A stretch of DNA of 64,000 bases from assembly GCF_017745675.1 (NCBI RefSeq), contig NZ_JAFLJM010000022.1, positions 1-64,000 of the forward strand, written 5' to 3'. The position numbers were made by a program, and so were the translations under genes. The stretch's first letter is position 1; each line of letters begins with the position of its first letter. Positions 1 through 8,610 of the stretch are shown here, one piece after another. Source of the stretch: Alkalihalobacillus sp. BA299 (GTDB lineage Bacteria > Bacillota > Bacilli > Bacillales > Bacillaceae_F). The notes under the pieces were generated by a model. That model made no database searches and had not been told where the DNA came from. It saw nothing but the letters and a program-made list of their open reading frames with translations.

Positions 1-126
1 CTTGTCTAGCTGCAGGTGTCATCGGCTCGAGGTCGCTTCGGTCCATCAAACGTGTCTAAAAGTCAAGACACTAATTGCTGGTCCTCCAGCGCTTGTCGCC
101 GATAAACAGACACCTTCCGCTTTTCT
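1..126 (-). repeat. REP-like intergenic repeat, variant B, inverted copy
   Basis: Nearly exact reverse complement of 36967-37089. The ends match the other dispersed repeats in this window: AGAAAAGCG on one side and GCAGCTAGAC on the other. The interior has a GGTGTC/GACACC inverted pair. It may continue beyond the window start. Confidence 0.85.
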
Positions 127-130
127 TAAC

Positions 131-314
131 TCAAAGGACTTCTCTTACGATCGCACTATCAACATACTGAACAAGTCGTGATCTTTCCATCCTGCGTCCA
201 GACATGAGCAAAGGCCGCTCTCATGCATTTTCCTGTAGCCTTAAAAATTCCACTGTAAGAGCCTAAAGCAACCACACATTTCCTCCATCAATATAATCAT
301 GGACATTCCCACGA
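131..314 (-). pseudogene. SnoaL-like (NTF2-fold) protein, 3' remnant
   Basis: Read on the minus strand with two frame changes, this gives segments VHDYIDGGN, VVALGSYSGIFKATGK, AAFAHVWTQDGKIT and QYVDSAIVREVL followed by a stop. That pattern (VALG.Y.G..KATGK....FAHVWT..DGKI....QY.D) is the C-terminal half of SnoaL-like/ketosteroid-isomerase-fold proteins. The N-terminal half is missing and single-base shifts break the frame near 270 and 170. It lies between a REP-like repeat and the next gene. Family assignment is by motif memory; the broken state is read directly from the sequence. Confidence 0.6.
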
Positions 315-320
315 TATATA

Positions 321-584
321 TTAACTATTCACAACCTCAACTTCATAATATTCATTTTTACTATATGGCCCAACTAAAGCTTCAACAATTTCTTCAACTA
401 TTTCAATCGATGGAGCTTCCCATGTACAAACTTGTTTTGTACGAGGATGATTAAATGCACGAGAAATAAGCGAAACTCCCTCTGGTAATTGAAGGCTTCC
501 ATTTTGTAATTCTTGAAATGCTTTTTCTTCTGCACGGTCAAATCCTTCTGTATCACCGATAGTATGAATGACAATTATTTTCAT
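321..584 (-). CDS. Small hypothetical protein, 87 aa
   Basis: The start at 584 is chosen because AAAGGAGAG lies seven bases upstream; a longer in-frame start at 632 has no such site. The product begins MKIIVIHTIGDTEGFDRAEE and is acidic, soluble and without a signal peptide or membrane segment. It has the look of a small alpha/beta ferredoxin-like protein, and a central RAFNHPRTKQVCTWEAP segment loosely recalls DUF4242-type proteins. I do not recognise the family with certainty. It stands alone between the SnoaL relic and an intergenic hairpin. Confidence 0.7.
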   Translation of the reverse strand: MKIIVIHTIGDTEGFDRAEEKAFQELQNGSLQLPEGVSLISRAFNHPRTKQVCTWEAPSIEIVEEIVEALVGPYSKNEYYEVEVVNS

Positions 585-978
585 TGTTAATCTCTCCTTT
601 AATCGTAATAAGACTCTTTTACTGTTCCTCAACCCTTTCCCTAACTAAATTATAGTGTTCAAAGATTAAAGAGAGTCTTAGGAAAGGTAAAACTTCTCTT
701 AGAATTGGTAAAGATTTTTCAAAGATTGATTTTATAATTTTTCCATAATAAAAGGGAAGCTAGCTACAAGCCGTTAACTTATAGCTACTTCCCTTTAAAA
801 ATTTGCTTTACTTGATTGTACCTACCGCTGAATTTTTTCTATAAATATTATTACTTGTTATAATTTCGCATATAATTAGACTAAAGACAGGGCTGTCAAA
901 CATATTACATAGGCCATAGGACATACAGCAGGATTCAGGGATTTAATAGAAGCTCCGTCTTTCAATAAGGGGGGAATA
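585..978. other. Intergenic region with one hairpin
   Basis: A gene-free stretch of about 390 bases. Apart from the hairpin at 751-796 it holds AT-rich sequence that should contain the promoter of the minus-strand 87-aa gene and that of the plus-strand membrane protein gene. I see no further gene, RNA motif or repeat. Confidence 0.5.
751..796. terminator. Stem-loop, possible bidirectional terminator
   Basis: AAAGGGAAG plus TAGCTA on the left pair with TAGCTA plus CTTCCCTTT on the right around a loop of about a dozen bases. The stem is long, but the flanking T-tract is short. Its neighbours point away from it, so its role is unclear. Confidence 0.45.
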
Positions 979-1707
979 ATGATGGGGAAAAGTAATGATT
1001 CAATGGATCCTGGCAAAATCAGTTTTGCAAACAACATTTCAATTTTAACCAGTTTTAAAGACAAATCCTTAGAGAATTATGCCAGGCTCGGATTAATTGG
1101 AGGGCTTTTATGGTTTGTATTGATGTTATTTTATATTGTAAATGATTCTTGGGCAGAACCAATAGAGTCATACCCTGTTTTTATCGTTTCAGATATATTG
1201 AATGTTCTCGGAGCTTTATTTCTCTTTATGTTTATTCGATTTCTTTATAATCAAGGGATTCATTTTGGATTAAAGAAGATTATATTTATGATTCTGATAG
1301 GCTTTGCGTTAAGAGTGTTAGGTAAAATATTAGATGCATTTAATTATTCTCTAATTGCTTTTGAAGTTGGGGGCGATGCTCTTATTACGGGAATTTTCCT
1401 TTTCTCAGACCTATTTCATCTGCTTGGTGCCATAGCTATTGCTGCATTTATGTTGATTCTTTTTAAGAAAGAGCAGAAAAAAACGTATAAAGTCATTTGT
1501 TTATTAAGTGTTATTTTTGCATCGCTTCACGCCTGCGCCTATATTTTCTTATTTCTTCTAGATACAGGTATAATCGAATGGGTATATATTCAAATAGTTA
1601 GATTAGTATCATTATTCACTTCGGTTACATTGATATTGTATTTTTTACTTTTCCTGAAAGATAGCATAAAAACGCAAAAGATAGTAGAAAAAAACTTAAA
1701 TATTTAA
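979..1707 (+). CDS. Hypothetical polytopic membrane protein, 242 aa
   Basis: The protein has about six hydrophobic segments, roughly at residues 35-55, 68-90, 100-120, 130-165, 172-195 and 203-227, after a polar N-terminus of about 30 residues. A strong AAGGGGGG site precedes two adjacent ATGs (979 and 982); either could be used. There are no catalytic motifs and I do not recognise the family. It stands alone, head-on to replication, and is followed by a relic of an ebsC-like gene, which suggests an accessory segment. Confidence 0.75.
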   Translation: MMGKSNDSMDPGKISFANNISILTSFKDKSLENYARLGLIGGLLWFVLMLFYIVNDSWAEPIESYPVFIVSDILNVLGALFLFMFIRFLYNQGIHFGLKKIIFMILIGFALRVLGKILDAFNYSLIAFEVGGDALITGIFLFSDLFHLLGAIAIAAFMLILFKKEQKKTYKVICLLSVIFASLHACAYIFLFLLDTGIIEWVYIQIVRLVSLFTSVTLILYFLLFLKDSIKTQKIVEKNLNI

Positions 1708-1722
1708 TGTCTTATAGTCCAA

Positions 1723-1860
1723 GATAGAAAAATTGACGGTGTTTCAGTTGCTCAAAAGATAGGAAGAGAATCTGGCATAGTATATAAAACGCTTGTGGCA
1801 CAAGCAAGCTGAGAAAGAAGCAATATAAAATAGAAATCCTTTCCGTAATATCTGAAGGGA
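1723..1860 (+). pseudogene. Cys-tRNA(Pro) deacylase (EbsC/YbaK) fragment
   Basis: The frame reads DRKIDGVSVAQKIGRESG, then IVYKTLVAQAS, then a stop at 1810. This is the conserved start of the YbaK/EbsC fold (DGVSVA.KIG....VYKTLVA). About 20 codons later a piece reading KIEILSVISEGSI resembles the family's KIEMLPV segment, so an internal part has been deleted. The N-terminus and C-terminus are absent. Family recognition comes from remembered motifs; the truncation is visible directly. Confidence 0.6.
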
Positions 1861-1874
1861 GTATCAATAGTCTG

Positions 1875-1900
1875 AAACGGCAGCAACGCTGCCGTTTTTT
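1875..1900 (+). terminator. Intrinsic terminator
   Basis: Perfect stem AACGGCAGC / GCTGCCGTT with a 2-3 base loop, followed by a run of T. Probably the original terminator of the decayed ebsC-like gene or of the membrane protein gene. Confidence 0.8.
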
Positions 1901-2063
1901 CTATAAATTTACATATACTTTTTAGGGGTATACAACTTTCAAAGAGGCTTCAGGAGTTTTAAAAAAAGTCAAGGTTACCCTTTCTTTCAAATAATGGATT
2001 TATATTGTTTTATTTACATAATTAACCCCATCAAGGTAAATCTAATAAATGGGGGTGGAAGTG

Positions 2064-3602
2064 ATGCGCCGTTTAAAAAGAATAAAACAGGCAGGTAATA
2101 AAAAGGATTCAATACAAGCGGATTTGACAGATTATTCTGATAAAAAAACCCTCCTACTCTATTCAACTTTGCAAGAAAATATCGATTATGTGAAAAATTC
2201 ACTTGGAAATAGTTCTGATTTAATTATAAGAAAAACCTACATTGATAATACGAAATTTCTTCAAGCATGTGTGATTTTTATTGATGGTCTTTCAAATAAC
2301 ACATCCATAAATGAATTTGTTCTTGAATCGATACGTCTTTATGATAATTTAGATCATCAATTTTTCGAAGACCCTTTAATAGACCCTTTAATAAAATTAA
2401 AAGAATTAATCCTTCCGATAGGTGAAATAAAAGAAATTAGTGATATGGATACGTTGTTGATAGGCATTTTATCCGGAGATCCAGCGATTTTATTGAATGG
2501 GTTTCAGGCAGGGTTCCTTGTTGGATTAAAAGGTTGGGAAGAACGAGGTGTTCAAGAGCCTTCTTCAGAAACAGTGATAAGAGGACCTAGAGAAGGTTTT
2601 TCTGAAAATATTCGCCTCAACACTGCTTTAATTCGCCGTAAAATTAAGGATTCGAATCTTTGGTTAGAGCAATTACTAATTGGAACAGTGACAAAAACAA
2701 CCGTTGCTATCATGTATCTTCATGGAATAGTAGAAGAAACCGTTTTACAAGAAGTACGAATTCGCCTGAATCGCATAGATATTGATGGAATTTTAGAAAG
2801 TGGCTACATTGAAGAATTAATTCAAGACCATACTTATACTCCCTTTCCTACCATTTATAATACGGAAAGACCAGATGTAACGGCAGCTGCTCTTTTAAAA
2901 GGACGGATTGCTATATTAGTTGATGGTACTCCTTTTGTTCTCATTGTACCTGCCATTTTCCCGCAGTTTCTTCAAGCATCCGAAGATTATTATCAGCGTT
3001 CTGATATTTCGACGTTAATTCGAATCCTAAGGTTCATTTCAATATTTACAGCATTATTAGCACCTTCCATGTTCATAGCTATTACGACTTATCATTATGA
3101 AATTTTACCACGTCCACTCTTAATTGCTTTAGCTCAGCAGCGTGAAGGCGTTCCTTTTCCATTAATTATTGAAGCTTTCCTAATGGAGGGGACTTTCGAA
3201 TTACTACGCGAGGCTGGTGTTCGGATGCCAAGAGCGGTTGGTCAAGCGATTTCAATTGTAGGTGCTTTAGTTATTGGTCAAGCTGCTGTAGAAGCAGGAA
3301 TAGTTTCACCGGCAATGGTCATCGTAGTTGCAATTACAGCCATAACGAGTTTTGCGATTCCTTCATATAATATGGCTAATGCTTTTCGTATCTTACGTTT
3401 TGGAATGATGATATTGGCGGCAACTTTTGGTCTTTTTGGTATTATTATGGGGTTGTTATTGATGGTTCAACATTTATGTAGTTTGCGTTCGTTTGGTGAA
3501 CCGTTTATGAAACCATTCGCAGGTGTTAAGAAAAAAATTTTTAAAGATACGATCTTGCGCGTTCCATGGTCAAAAATGAAGAAATCCTCTAATAAAATAT
3601 AG
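2064..3602 (+). CDS. Spore germination protein, GerA (A-subunit) family
   Basis: A-subunit of a GerA-type nutrient receptor in the spore inner membrane; with the B and C subunits downstream it senses germinants. A soluble domain of about 285 residues precedes a membrane region with several helices (about 320-485). The family signature is visible in the stretch containing NTERPDVTAAALLKGRIA and ILVDGTPFVLIVPAIF. The start at ATG 2064 is preferred because GGGGGTGG sits just upstream; an ATG at 2049 is also possible but poorly placed. A CATAATTA sequence near 2017 could be the -10 of a forespore (SigG) promoter, but this is weak. Which gerA paralogue this is cannot be told. Confidence 0.95.
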   Translation: MRRLKRIKQAGNKKDSIQADLTDYSDKKTLLLYSTLQENIDYVKNSLGNSSDLIIRKTYIDNTKFLQACVIFIDGLSNNTSINEFVLESIRLYDNLDHQFFEDPLIDPLIKLKELILPIGEIKEISDMDTLLIGILSGDPAILLNGFQAGFLVGLKGWEERGVQEPSSETVIRGPREGFSENIRLNTALIRRKIKDSNLWLEQLLIGTVTKTTVAIMYLHGIVEETVLQEVRIRLNRIDIDGILESGYIEELIQDHTYTPFPTIYNTERPDVTAAALLKGRIAILVDGTPFVLIVPAIFPQFLQASEDYYQRSDISTLIRILRFISIFTALLAPSMFIAITTYHYEILPRPLLIALAQQREGVPFPLIIEAFLMEGTFELLREAGVRMPRAVGQAISIVGALVIGQAAVEAGIVSPAMVIVVAITAITSFAIPSYNMANAFRILRFGMMILAATFGLFGIIMGLLLMVQHLCSLRSFGEPFMKPFAGVKKKIFKDTILRVPWSKMKKSSNKI

Positions 3603-3667
3603 CTCATTTTTTAACCATACAAAGAAATAAGGTTTAACATCACGTAAATAACAAGAGGCGATGGCAA

Positions 3668-4864
3668 GTGGATAATAGAAAAATTTTATTAGTTATTCTT
3701 TCAACGTTCGTTATCCTTTCTGGATGTTGGAATTACAAAGAATTGAACGATTTAGCCTTTACATTAGCTATGGGCATTGATAAGGAAGGCAAGCAGCATC
3801 TCATTACAAATCAAGTTCTTAATCCAAATGCATTAGCAGGAGATTCACCCTTACCTGATTCTCCTGTTACTATTTATCAAGAGTCAGGATATGGTGTACA
3901 GGAAGCGATGCGAAAAATGACAACAAAAAGTACCAGAAAGCTATTTATTGGACAATTACAAATTATTATTCTTGGCGAAGAATATGCCAAAGAAGGAATA
4001 CAAGAACTTCTTGATCATTTTTTACGAGATCATGATTATGGTAAAGACTTCTATTTTGTTATTGCGAAAGGGGAAAAAGCAGCAAAGATTTTGGAAGTCT
4101 ACTCTCCACTAGAACAAATTCCAGCAAGTAAACTAAACATTTCTTTGGATGTTTCATCCCAAGTTTGGGGGGAAACAGGCGCTGTCACGATGAGAACACT
4201 TACCGATGAATTGCTTAGTGGAGGAAAAGAAGTGGTTCTAACAGGAATTGAAATCGCAGGAGATCAAACAAAGGGAGAAAACCAAGAAAATCGGGTGAGG
4301 ATTAGTCCATATGCTCAGTTTGAATACGTCGGTTTCGGTGTGTTTAAGGAAGATAAACTTGTTGGTTGGTTAAATGAAAGTGAAAGCAAAGGTTATAACT
4401 ATACTCAGGGAAATATTAAAAGTACTGCGATTAGCATTCCGTGTCTTAATAATGAAGAGTATGTAAATGTAGAAGTATTTGAAACTAGCGAGGATACCAA
4501 ATTTAAGCTCCTAAATGGAAACCCTTCTATTAATATGCATATTGAAGTTGAGGGCGCCTTGACTTTTGTTGGTTGTGAGATGGATTTTTCAGCACGTGAA
4601 CCTATTCAATATTTAGAAAGAGAAACCGAGAAACAAATTAAAGAAGAAATTGAGGCCGCTTTACACAAAGCACAAAAGTCATATCGAGCAGATATTTTTG
4701 GTTTTGGCAATATTGTTCACCGTTCAAATCCAACATACTGGAATGAGCATAAAAATCAATGGGAAGATATCTACGAAAACTTAGCCGTAAATGTTGAGGT
4801 AAAAGCTTCAATTATTCATGAATTCCGAACAAATAAATCATTCCTTGAAAGAATGAAAAAATAA
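3668..4864 (+). CDS. Spore germination lipoprotein, Ger(x)C family
   Basis: C-subunit of the GerA-type receptor, a lipoprotein on the outer face of the spore inner membrane. The N-terminus is a lipoprotein signal with lipobox LSGC (Cys about 20), followed by WNYKELNDLAFTLAMGID, the typical GerC start. About 398 residues is normal for the family. Translation starts at GTG 3668 after AGAGGCG. It sits 65 bases after the A-subunit gene and 29 bases before the B-subunit gene, so the order is A-C-B. Confidence 0.93.
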   Translation: MDNRKILLVILSTFVILSGCWNYKELNDLAFTLAMGIDKEGKQHLITNQVLNPNALAGDSPLPDSPVTIYQESGYGVQEAMRKMTTKSTRKLFIGQLQIIILGEEYAKEGIQELLDHFLRDHDYGKDFYFVIAKGEKAAKILEVYSPLEQIPASKLNISLDVSSQVWGETGAVTMRTLTDELLSGGKEVVLTGIEIAGDQTKGENQENRVRISPYAQFEYVGFGVFKEDKLVGWLNESESKGYNYTQGNIKSTAISIPCLNNEEYVNVEVFETSEDTKFKLLNGNPSINMHIEVEGALTFVGCEMDFSAREPIQYLERETEKQIKEEIEAALHKAQKSYRADIFGFGNIVHRSNPTYWNEHKNQWEDIYENLAVNVEVKASIIHEFRTNKSFLERMKK

Positions 4865-4902
4865 GAAGTTTTTTTCGGTATTCAAATGAAAGGATGAATT
4901 AC

Positions 4903-5991
4903 TTGCTTAAGGAGAAGATAGCAGCAAGTCAATTTAGAAAGCTAGTCATCATGTTTTGCCTTGGAAATTCCATTTTAATCACACCCGTATTTCTTGCTCA
5001 AAAATCAGAGCAAGATGCTTGGATTTCCTCCATTGTCGGATTTGGAGGAGGAATGATACTTGTCTGGTTATACCTTTTAATAGCTAACTTATTCCGTAAT
5101 GCATCCTTTATAGAATTTTGTTACTTTACTGTTGGCAAGGCAATAGGAAAAGTCGTTTCATTACTGTATTTTGCTTATTCTTTGGTAGCCTCCATTATAC
5201 TAGTGCGTACCTTGGGAAATTTTATGGTCATTACCGCGCTTCCGGAAACCCCTATTTTAGCTATTCATGTTCTTTTTTTAGGTGTTGTCATTTTCGGTGT
5301 TTGCTATGGCCTTGAGAATATTGCTCGAACTTGTGAAATTTTCATGCCTTGGCTTTATGCATTTATATTGTTCTTTGTCTTTTTTATTATGAAAGAGATT
5401 AAATTTGAAAAAATACAACCCATTCTCGAACAAGGAGTAATCTCCGTTTTTGATGGGTCGCTAACGTTAATCGGTACGGCTTTTTTGGAACTTGTACTTT
5501 TGTTAATTATATATCCTCATGTCATAAAAGAACCAAGAAAGAAGAATCCGTTTCTTTTAGGATTTACAATTGGAGGGTTCCTATTAATTCTAAGCACATT
5601 TCTTACAATCTCTACTATAGGTGCAGAAGCAACCTCATCTGTACATTATCCTGGCTTCATACTTGCACAACAAATTAGTATCTTTAATTTCATCCAGCGT
5701 CCAGAAGCATTTATTTCTAGCATTTGGATCATCACTATCTTTTTTAAATTATCCATTTGCTTTTATGTCTCTATTACTTTATTCGCACAAACATTTGGGA
5801 TAAAAAACACTCGTCTGCTTTCAGTAGCCTTAGGAATTATCGTCATTACTTTATCAATGGAGTTTTTTCCCAATGTCGTTTTTTTTACAGAGTTTATAAA
5901 AACCAGCTGGCTAATAATTTCAATATTTTTTGGATTTATATTCCCACTTTTTCTTTTTTTAATTGCAAAATTTCAATTATTGTCACAGTGA
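4903..5991 (+). CDS. Spore germination permease, GerAB/endospore APC family
   Basis: B-subunit of the germinant receptor, an amino-acid-permease-like membrane protein that binds the germinant. About ten hydrophobic helices span residues 12-360, and the N-terminal KEKIAASQFRKLVIMFCLGN is typical of the family (helix 1 with an unwound G-rich turn). TTG at 4903 is the likely start because AAAGGA lies eight bases upstream; the ATG at 4894 overlaps that site. It is the last gene of the ger operon. Confidence 0.93.
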   Translation: MLKEKIAASQFRKLVIMFCLGNSILITPVFLAQKSEQDAWISSIVGFGGGMILVWLYLLIANLFRNASFIEFCYFTVGKAIGKVVSLLYFAYSLVASIILVRTLGNFMVITALPETPILAIHVLFLGVVIFGVCYGLENIARTCEIFMPWLYAFILFFVFFIMKEIKFEKIQPILEQGVISVFDGSLTLIGTAFLELVLLLIIYPHVIKEPRKKNPFLLGFTIGGFLLILSTFLTISTIGAEATSSVHYPGFILAQQISIFNFIQRPEAFISSIWIITIFFKLSICFYVSITLFAQTFGIKNTRLLSVALGIIVITLSMEFFPNVVFFTEFIKTSWLIISIFFGFIFPLFLFLIAKFQLLSQ

Positions 5992-6410
5992 CTTCTCTGG
6001 AAATAGTTCATTTGGTACCATTAAGGTAACGGTCACTTACTCATGGTCTGGTGTTCTTCAGCCAATAAGACAAGAGTTGAAGCATATTAATAGCTAGAAA
6101 CTACTACATCGTCGTTTAAACTAAGTAACTTTTACCATGCCTTCATACAGCAATTACGAAAGGGGCACTGTTCTATTTAGTACAGTGGCCCTAAACATAT
6201 GATCGATCACTCTTATCATTACGGGTTTTATGGGGATTGAGAAATTATTCTTACATTTGGAAATATACCGCTACTTTTGATGGCTTTAATTTTCTTTTTT
6301 AAAATGGGTAGACTTCTTCTAATTCTTTCCCCTATGAATCTAACATAAAAATCCCAAATCTTTAATATTATTATTGATAACCAGAATTTCATCATAAAGG
6401 AGTAAATTGA
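5992..6410. other. Intergenic region after ger operon
   Basis: About 420 bases without a convincing gene. Positions 5990-6096 can be read as an open stretch (SGNSSFGTIKVTVTYSWSG and more, then a stop) that may be a gene remnant, but I cannot assign it. At 6161-6192 an inverted repeat, AGGGGCACTGT / ACAGTGGCCCT, forms a stable hairpin without a T-run on the plus strand. A minus-strand frame ending at 6228 has no ribosome-binding site and is not called. Confidence 0.4.
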
Positions 6411-8276
6411 ATGCATTATTTTATTGGTAAAAATCAAGATAATCATGTTCCTATTTCAAATGGTAATGTATTAGCTTGGCTTCAGCAGTATGATGTTGGA
6501 TGTCGTCCAGTTGATAAAATAAGTCAAATTTTTTTCGGAAACTTTGACATGTCAAGTTCACTTTTTGATTATCCTGGTTCTTATATACTAGCTAAAGATC
6601 AGAATGAGAAAATTTGGTATGATCCATATGGAATCATTAAAGAAAAGTTGGGACAAATCGGGGAAATTATTTCAATAAATAGTACGAGATACATTCATGG
6701 TTATGGAATATATGAAGTCGTTTCTCATAAAGGGAATACCGTAGTCAGGACAAAAACATGGGCTCCTCCTAAGAGAAACTCTTTCATCCGCTCTATCGAA
6801 GTTAAAACTCTCCGCAGCAACCCTTCTGAAGCATCGATCTTCCCTATCGTACATTTAAAAAACATTGTTCAAAGAATTGATAACACCTTTATTTCTCGAA
6901 TCTCTGAAAACCAATGGCTTGCAACCACTGTTTCCCCCTCTGCTGAAGGAATAGCAGGCGATATTTCTAAAGCAGTAACTGGAGGTCAGGTAACTATCTT
7001 TGAACACAGTTTAGTCCCTGTTCCCCTAGTCTTTACAATTTCCGCTCAAAAGGTCCCAAGTCTATCATACAGCAAACCTGTCTTTCAGGTATTTGCATCA
7101 GGTGCTTCTAAAGAGGAGGCCCTTCATGAATTAGAGAATACATTGGTTCAAATTAATCAAAGTCAAGAACAAACATTAAAAGGATGGCAAACATGGCACA
7201 ATAAAACAGTAGAGATTGATACACTTTCACCTGATCTGGAATATTTTTGGAGAGTTAGTAACACTTTAACAAAAATGAGCCTGCAGAAAGATGGAACTCC
7301 TATTATCATTGGATTTAAACCTTATCAAGGTAATGTATGGATTCGTGATAGCTTGTGGATTGCATCTACTTTAGCGCTAGCGGAACATCTAGAAGACGCA
7401 GTAAGGTCGTTATACGCGACACTTAGTTATTTAATAGAGCGTCCTGATGGAAACTATTATTTTGCATATAATGTTGTAACACGTTTACCGAACGAACACG
7501 CTTTTGAAAACGATACTACTGGACTCATATTATACGGAATATGGCAGGTTTGGTCGTTAGTAAAAGACCATACAATTATACATGATCTGTGGCCAATTAT
7601 AAGCCAATCGGCCGAATGGATTTTGAAAAATCGTGATTCAAGCGGACTTATCTTCCCAGATGCAGGAATTTGGGAAACCTTTGGACCGCATTTAGGAGAA
7701 AAATTCGAACATATGACATGGACATCAGCTATCTCAGCATTTGGATTAATAAGAGCAGCCGAAATGGCGGAAGTTATCTTCAAAAATGAGAAAGCGAGTC
7801 GATTTAGACAAGGAGCCTTTGAATTAATTCAGGCAATTTCTAAGCACAACGTCCATAACGGAATAGTCACTCGGTCTATGGAAACAAAATTATTAGATGC
7901 ATCTGTTACTCTATTCTTCTCTGAATTTCCTATATTTCCAAAAGAATGGCTAAAACCGACACTTAAAGCCATTCAGCAAAGACTTGAAGATCCCTTCATT
8001 GGAGGTATTTGGAGACATGAGAGTTTAACAACAGAAGAAGGCGATTTAAAGCCATGGACCGGTCCAACGTTCTGGTTAGGTGAAGCATTCTTAGTTAACA
8101 ATGATGTAAACGAAGCCTGGAAGTATTTTAACCATAATTACAATAACAGTGCTTTTTGCGGCCTTTTACCCGAATTATTGTACAGCAGAGGCCGTCCAAG
8201 AGGGATTGGGATGCCAAGTTATTCTCAATCAGGTGTAATAAGATCACTATTGTTATATAAAAGTTTATATAGTTAA
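6411..8276 (+). CDS. GH15-like glycoside hydrolase (six-hairpin fold)
   Basis: 621 residues with no signal peptide, so probably cytoplasmic. The N-terminal half (about 1-260) looks like a beta-sandwich domain. The C-terminal half has an (alpha/alpha)6-type pattern with GNVWIRDSLW, ENDTTGLILYGIWQVW, GIWETFGPHLGE..EHMTWTS and GPTFWLGEAFL. These correspond to the GH15 motifs around the substrate-binding RD pair, the acid Glu in (I/L)WE, and a later acidic residue. Glucoamylase, glucodextranase or trehalase activity is therefore possible, but the substrate cannot be read. AAAGGAG precedes the ATG by eight bases. It is monocistronic, head-on to replication, and has no sugar transporter beside it. 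Confidence 0.7.
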   Translation: MHYFIGKNQDNHVPISNGNVLAWLQQYDVGCRPVDKISQIFFGNFDMSSSLFDYPGSYILAKDQNEKIWYDPYGIIKEKLGQIGEIISINSTRYIHGYGIYEVVSHKGNTVVRTKTWAPPKRNSFIRSIEVKTLRSNPSEASIFPIVHLKNIVQRIDNTFISRISENQWLATTVSPSAEGIAGDISKAVTGGQVTIFEHSLVPVPLVFTISAQKVPSLSYSKPVFQVFASGASKEEALHELENTLVQINQSQEQTLKGWQTWHNKTVEIDTLSPDLEYFWRVSNTLTKMSLQKDGTPIIIGFKPYQGNVWIRDSLWIASTLALAEHLEDAVRSLYATLSYLIERPDGNYYFAYNVVTRLPNEHAFENDTTGLILYGIWQVWSLVKDHTIIHDLWPIISQSAEWILKNRDSSGLIFPDAGIWETFGPHLGEKFEHMTWTSAISAFGLIRAAEMAEVIFKNEKASRFRQGAFELIQAISKHNVHNGIVTRSMETKLLDASVTLFFSEFPIFPKEWLKPTLKAIQQRLEDPFIGGIWRHESLTTEEGDLKPWTGPTFWLGEAFLVNNDVNEAWKYFNHNYNNSAFCGLLPELLYSRGRPRGIGMPSYSQSGVIRSLLLYKSLYS

Positions 8277-8329
8277 GATCCTCCTGATTTTTTAATAAAG
8301 AGTAACTCAGAACAACTTAGGTTATGTAT

Positions 8330-8449
8330 TTATCTTGCTTTAAAAGATGTAACTGTTTTTGATTTTTTAGCTATATTGGCAAATTGCTTTAATAATTTTT
8401 TATCGATTCTCTCGAGACTATTTTTCTTTTCTTTCTTTTTAGAAGTCAT
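8330..8449 (-). CDS. Lysine-rich micro-protein, 39 aa
   Basis: A short frame within the 333-base gap between the glycosidase and the next gene. It is preceded by a textbook site (AGGAGAG, seven bases, ATG). The peptide starts MTSKKKEKKNSLERIDKK, has a central LLKQFANIAKKSKT, and ends SFKAR. It is strongly basic and probably helical, with no membrane segment. I know no family for it; a small nucleic-acid-binding or spore protein is possible but speculative. Confidence 0.5.
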   Translation of the reverse strand: MTSKKKEKKNSLERIDKKLLKQFANIAKKSKTVTSFKAR

Positions 8450-8610
8450 ACAATTTCTCTCCTATCTTTTTTCGTTGTTTGTATTGATAATAGTTTATAC
8501 AAAAACTTATTATTTTAAACGTTCTACCATTTCCCTCTCTCGAATAGACTAGCAATAACAAATTGATATAAGATAATTCTCCATGATAATTTAGAAAGCA
8601 GGGAAATATT

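Noticed and set aside
5757-6029. Plus-strand open frame overlapping the end of the ger B-subunit gene
   Set aside because: Out-of-frame shadow of the permease gene with no start signal of its own.
6228-6446. Minus-strand open frame between the ger operon and the GH15-like gene
   Set aside because: No ribosome-binding site, and it overlaps the start of the glycosidase on the other strand. It might be a gene remnant, but I cannot support a call.
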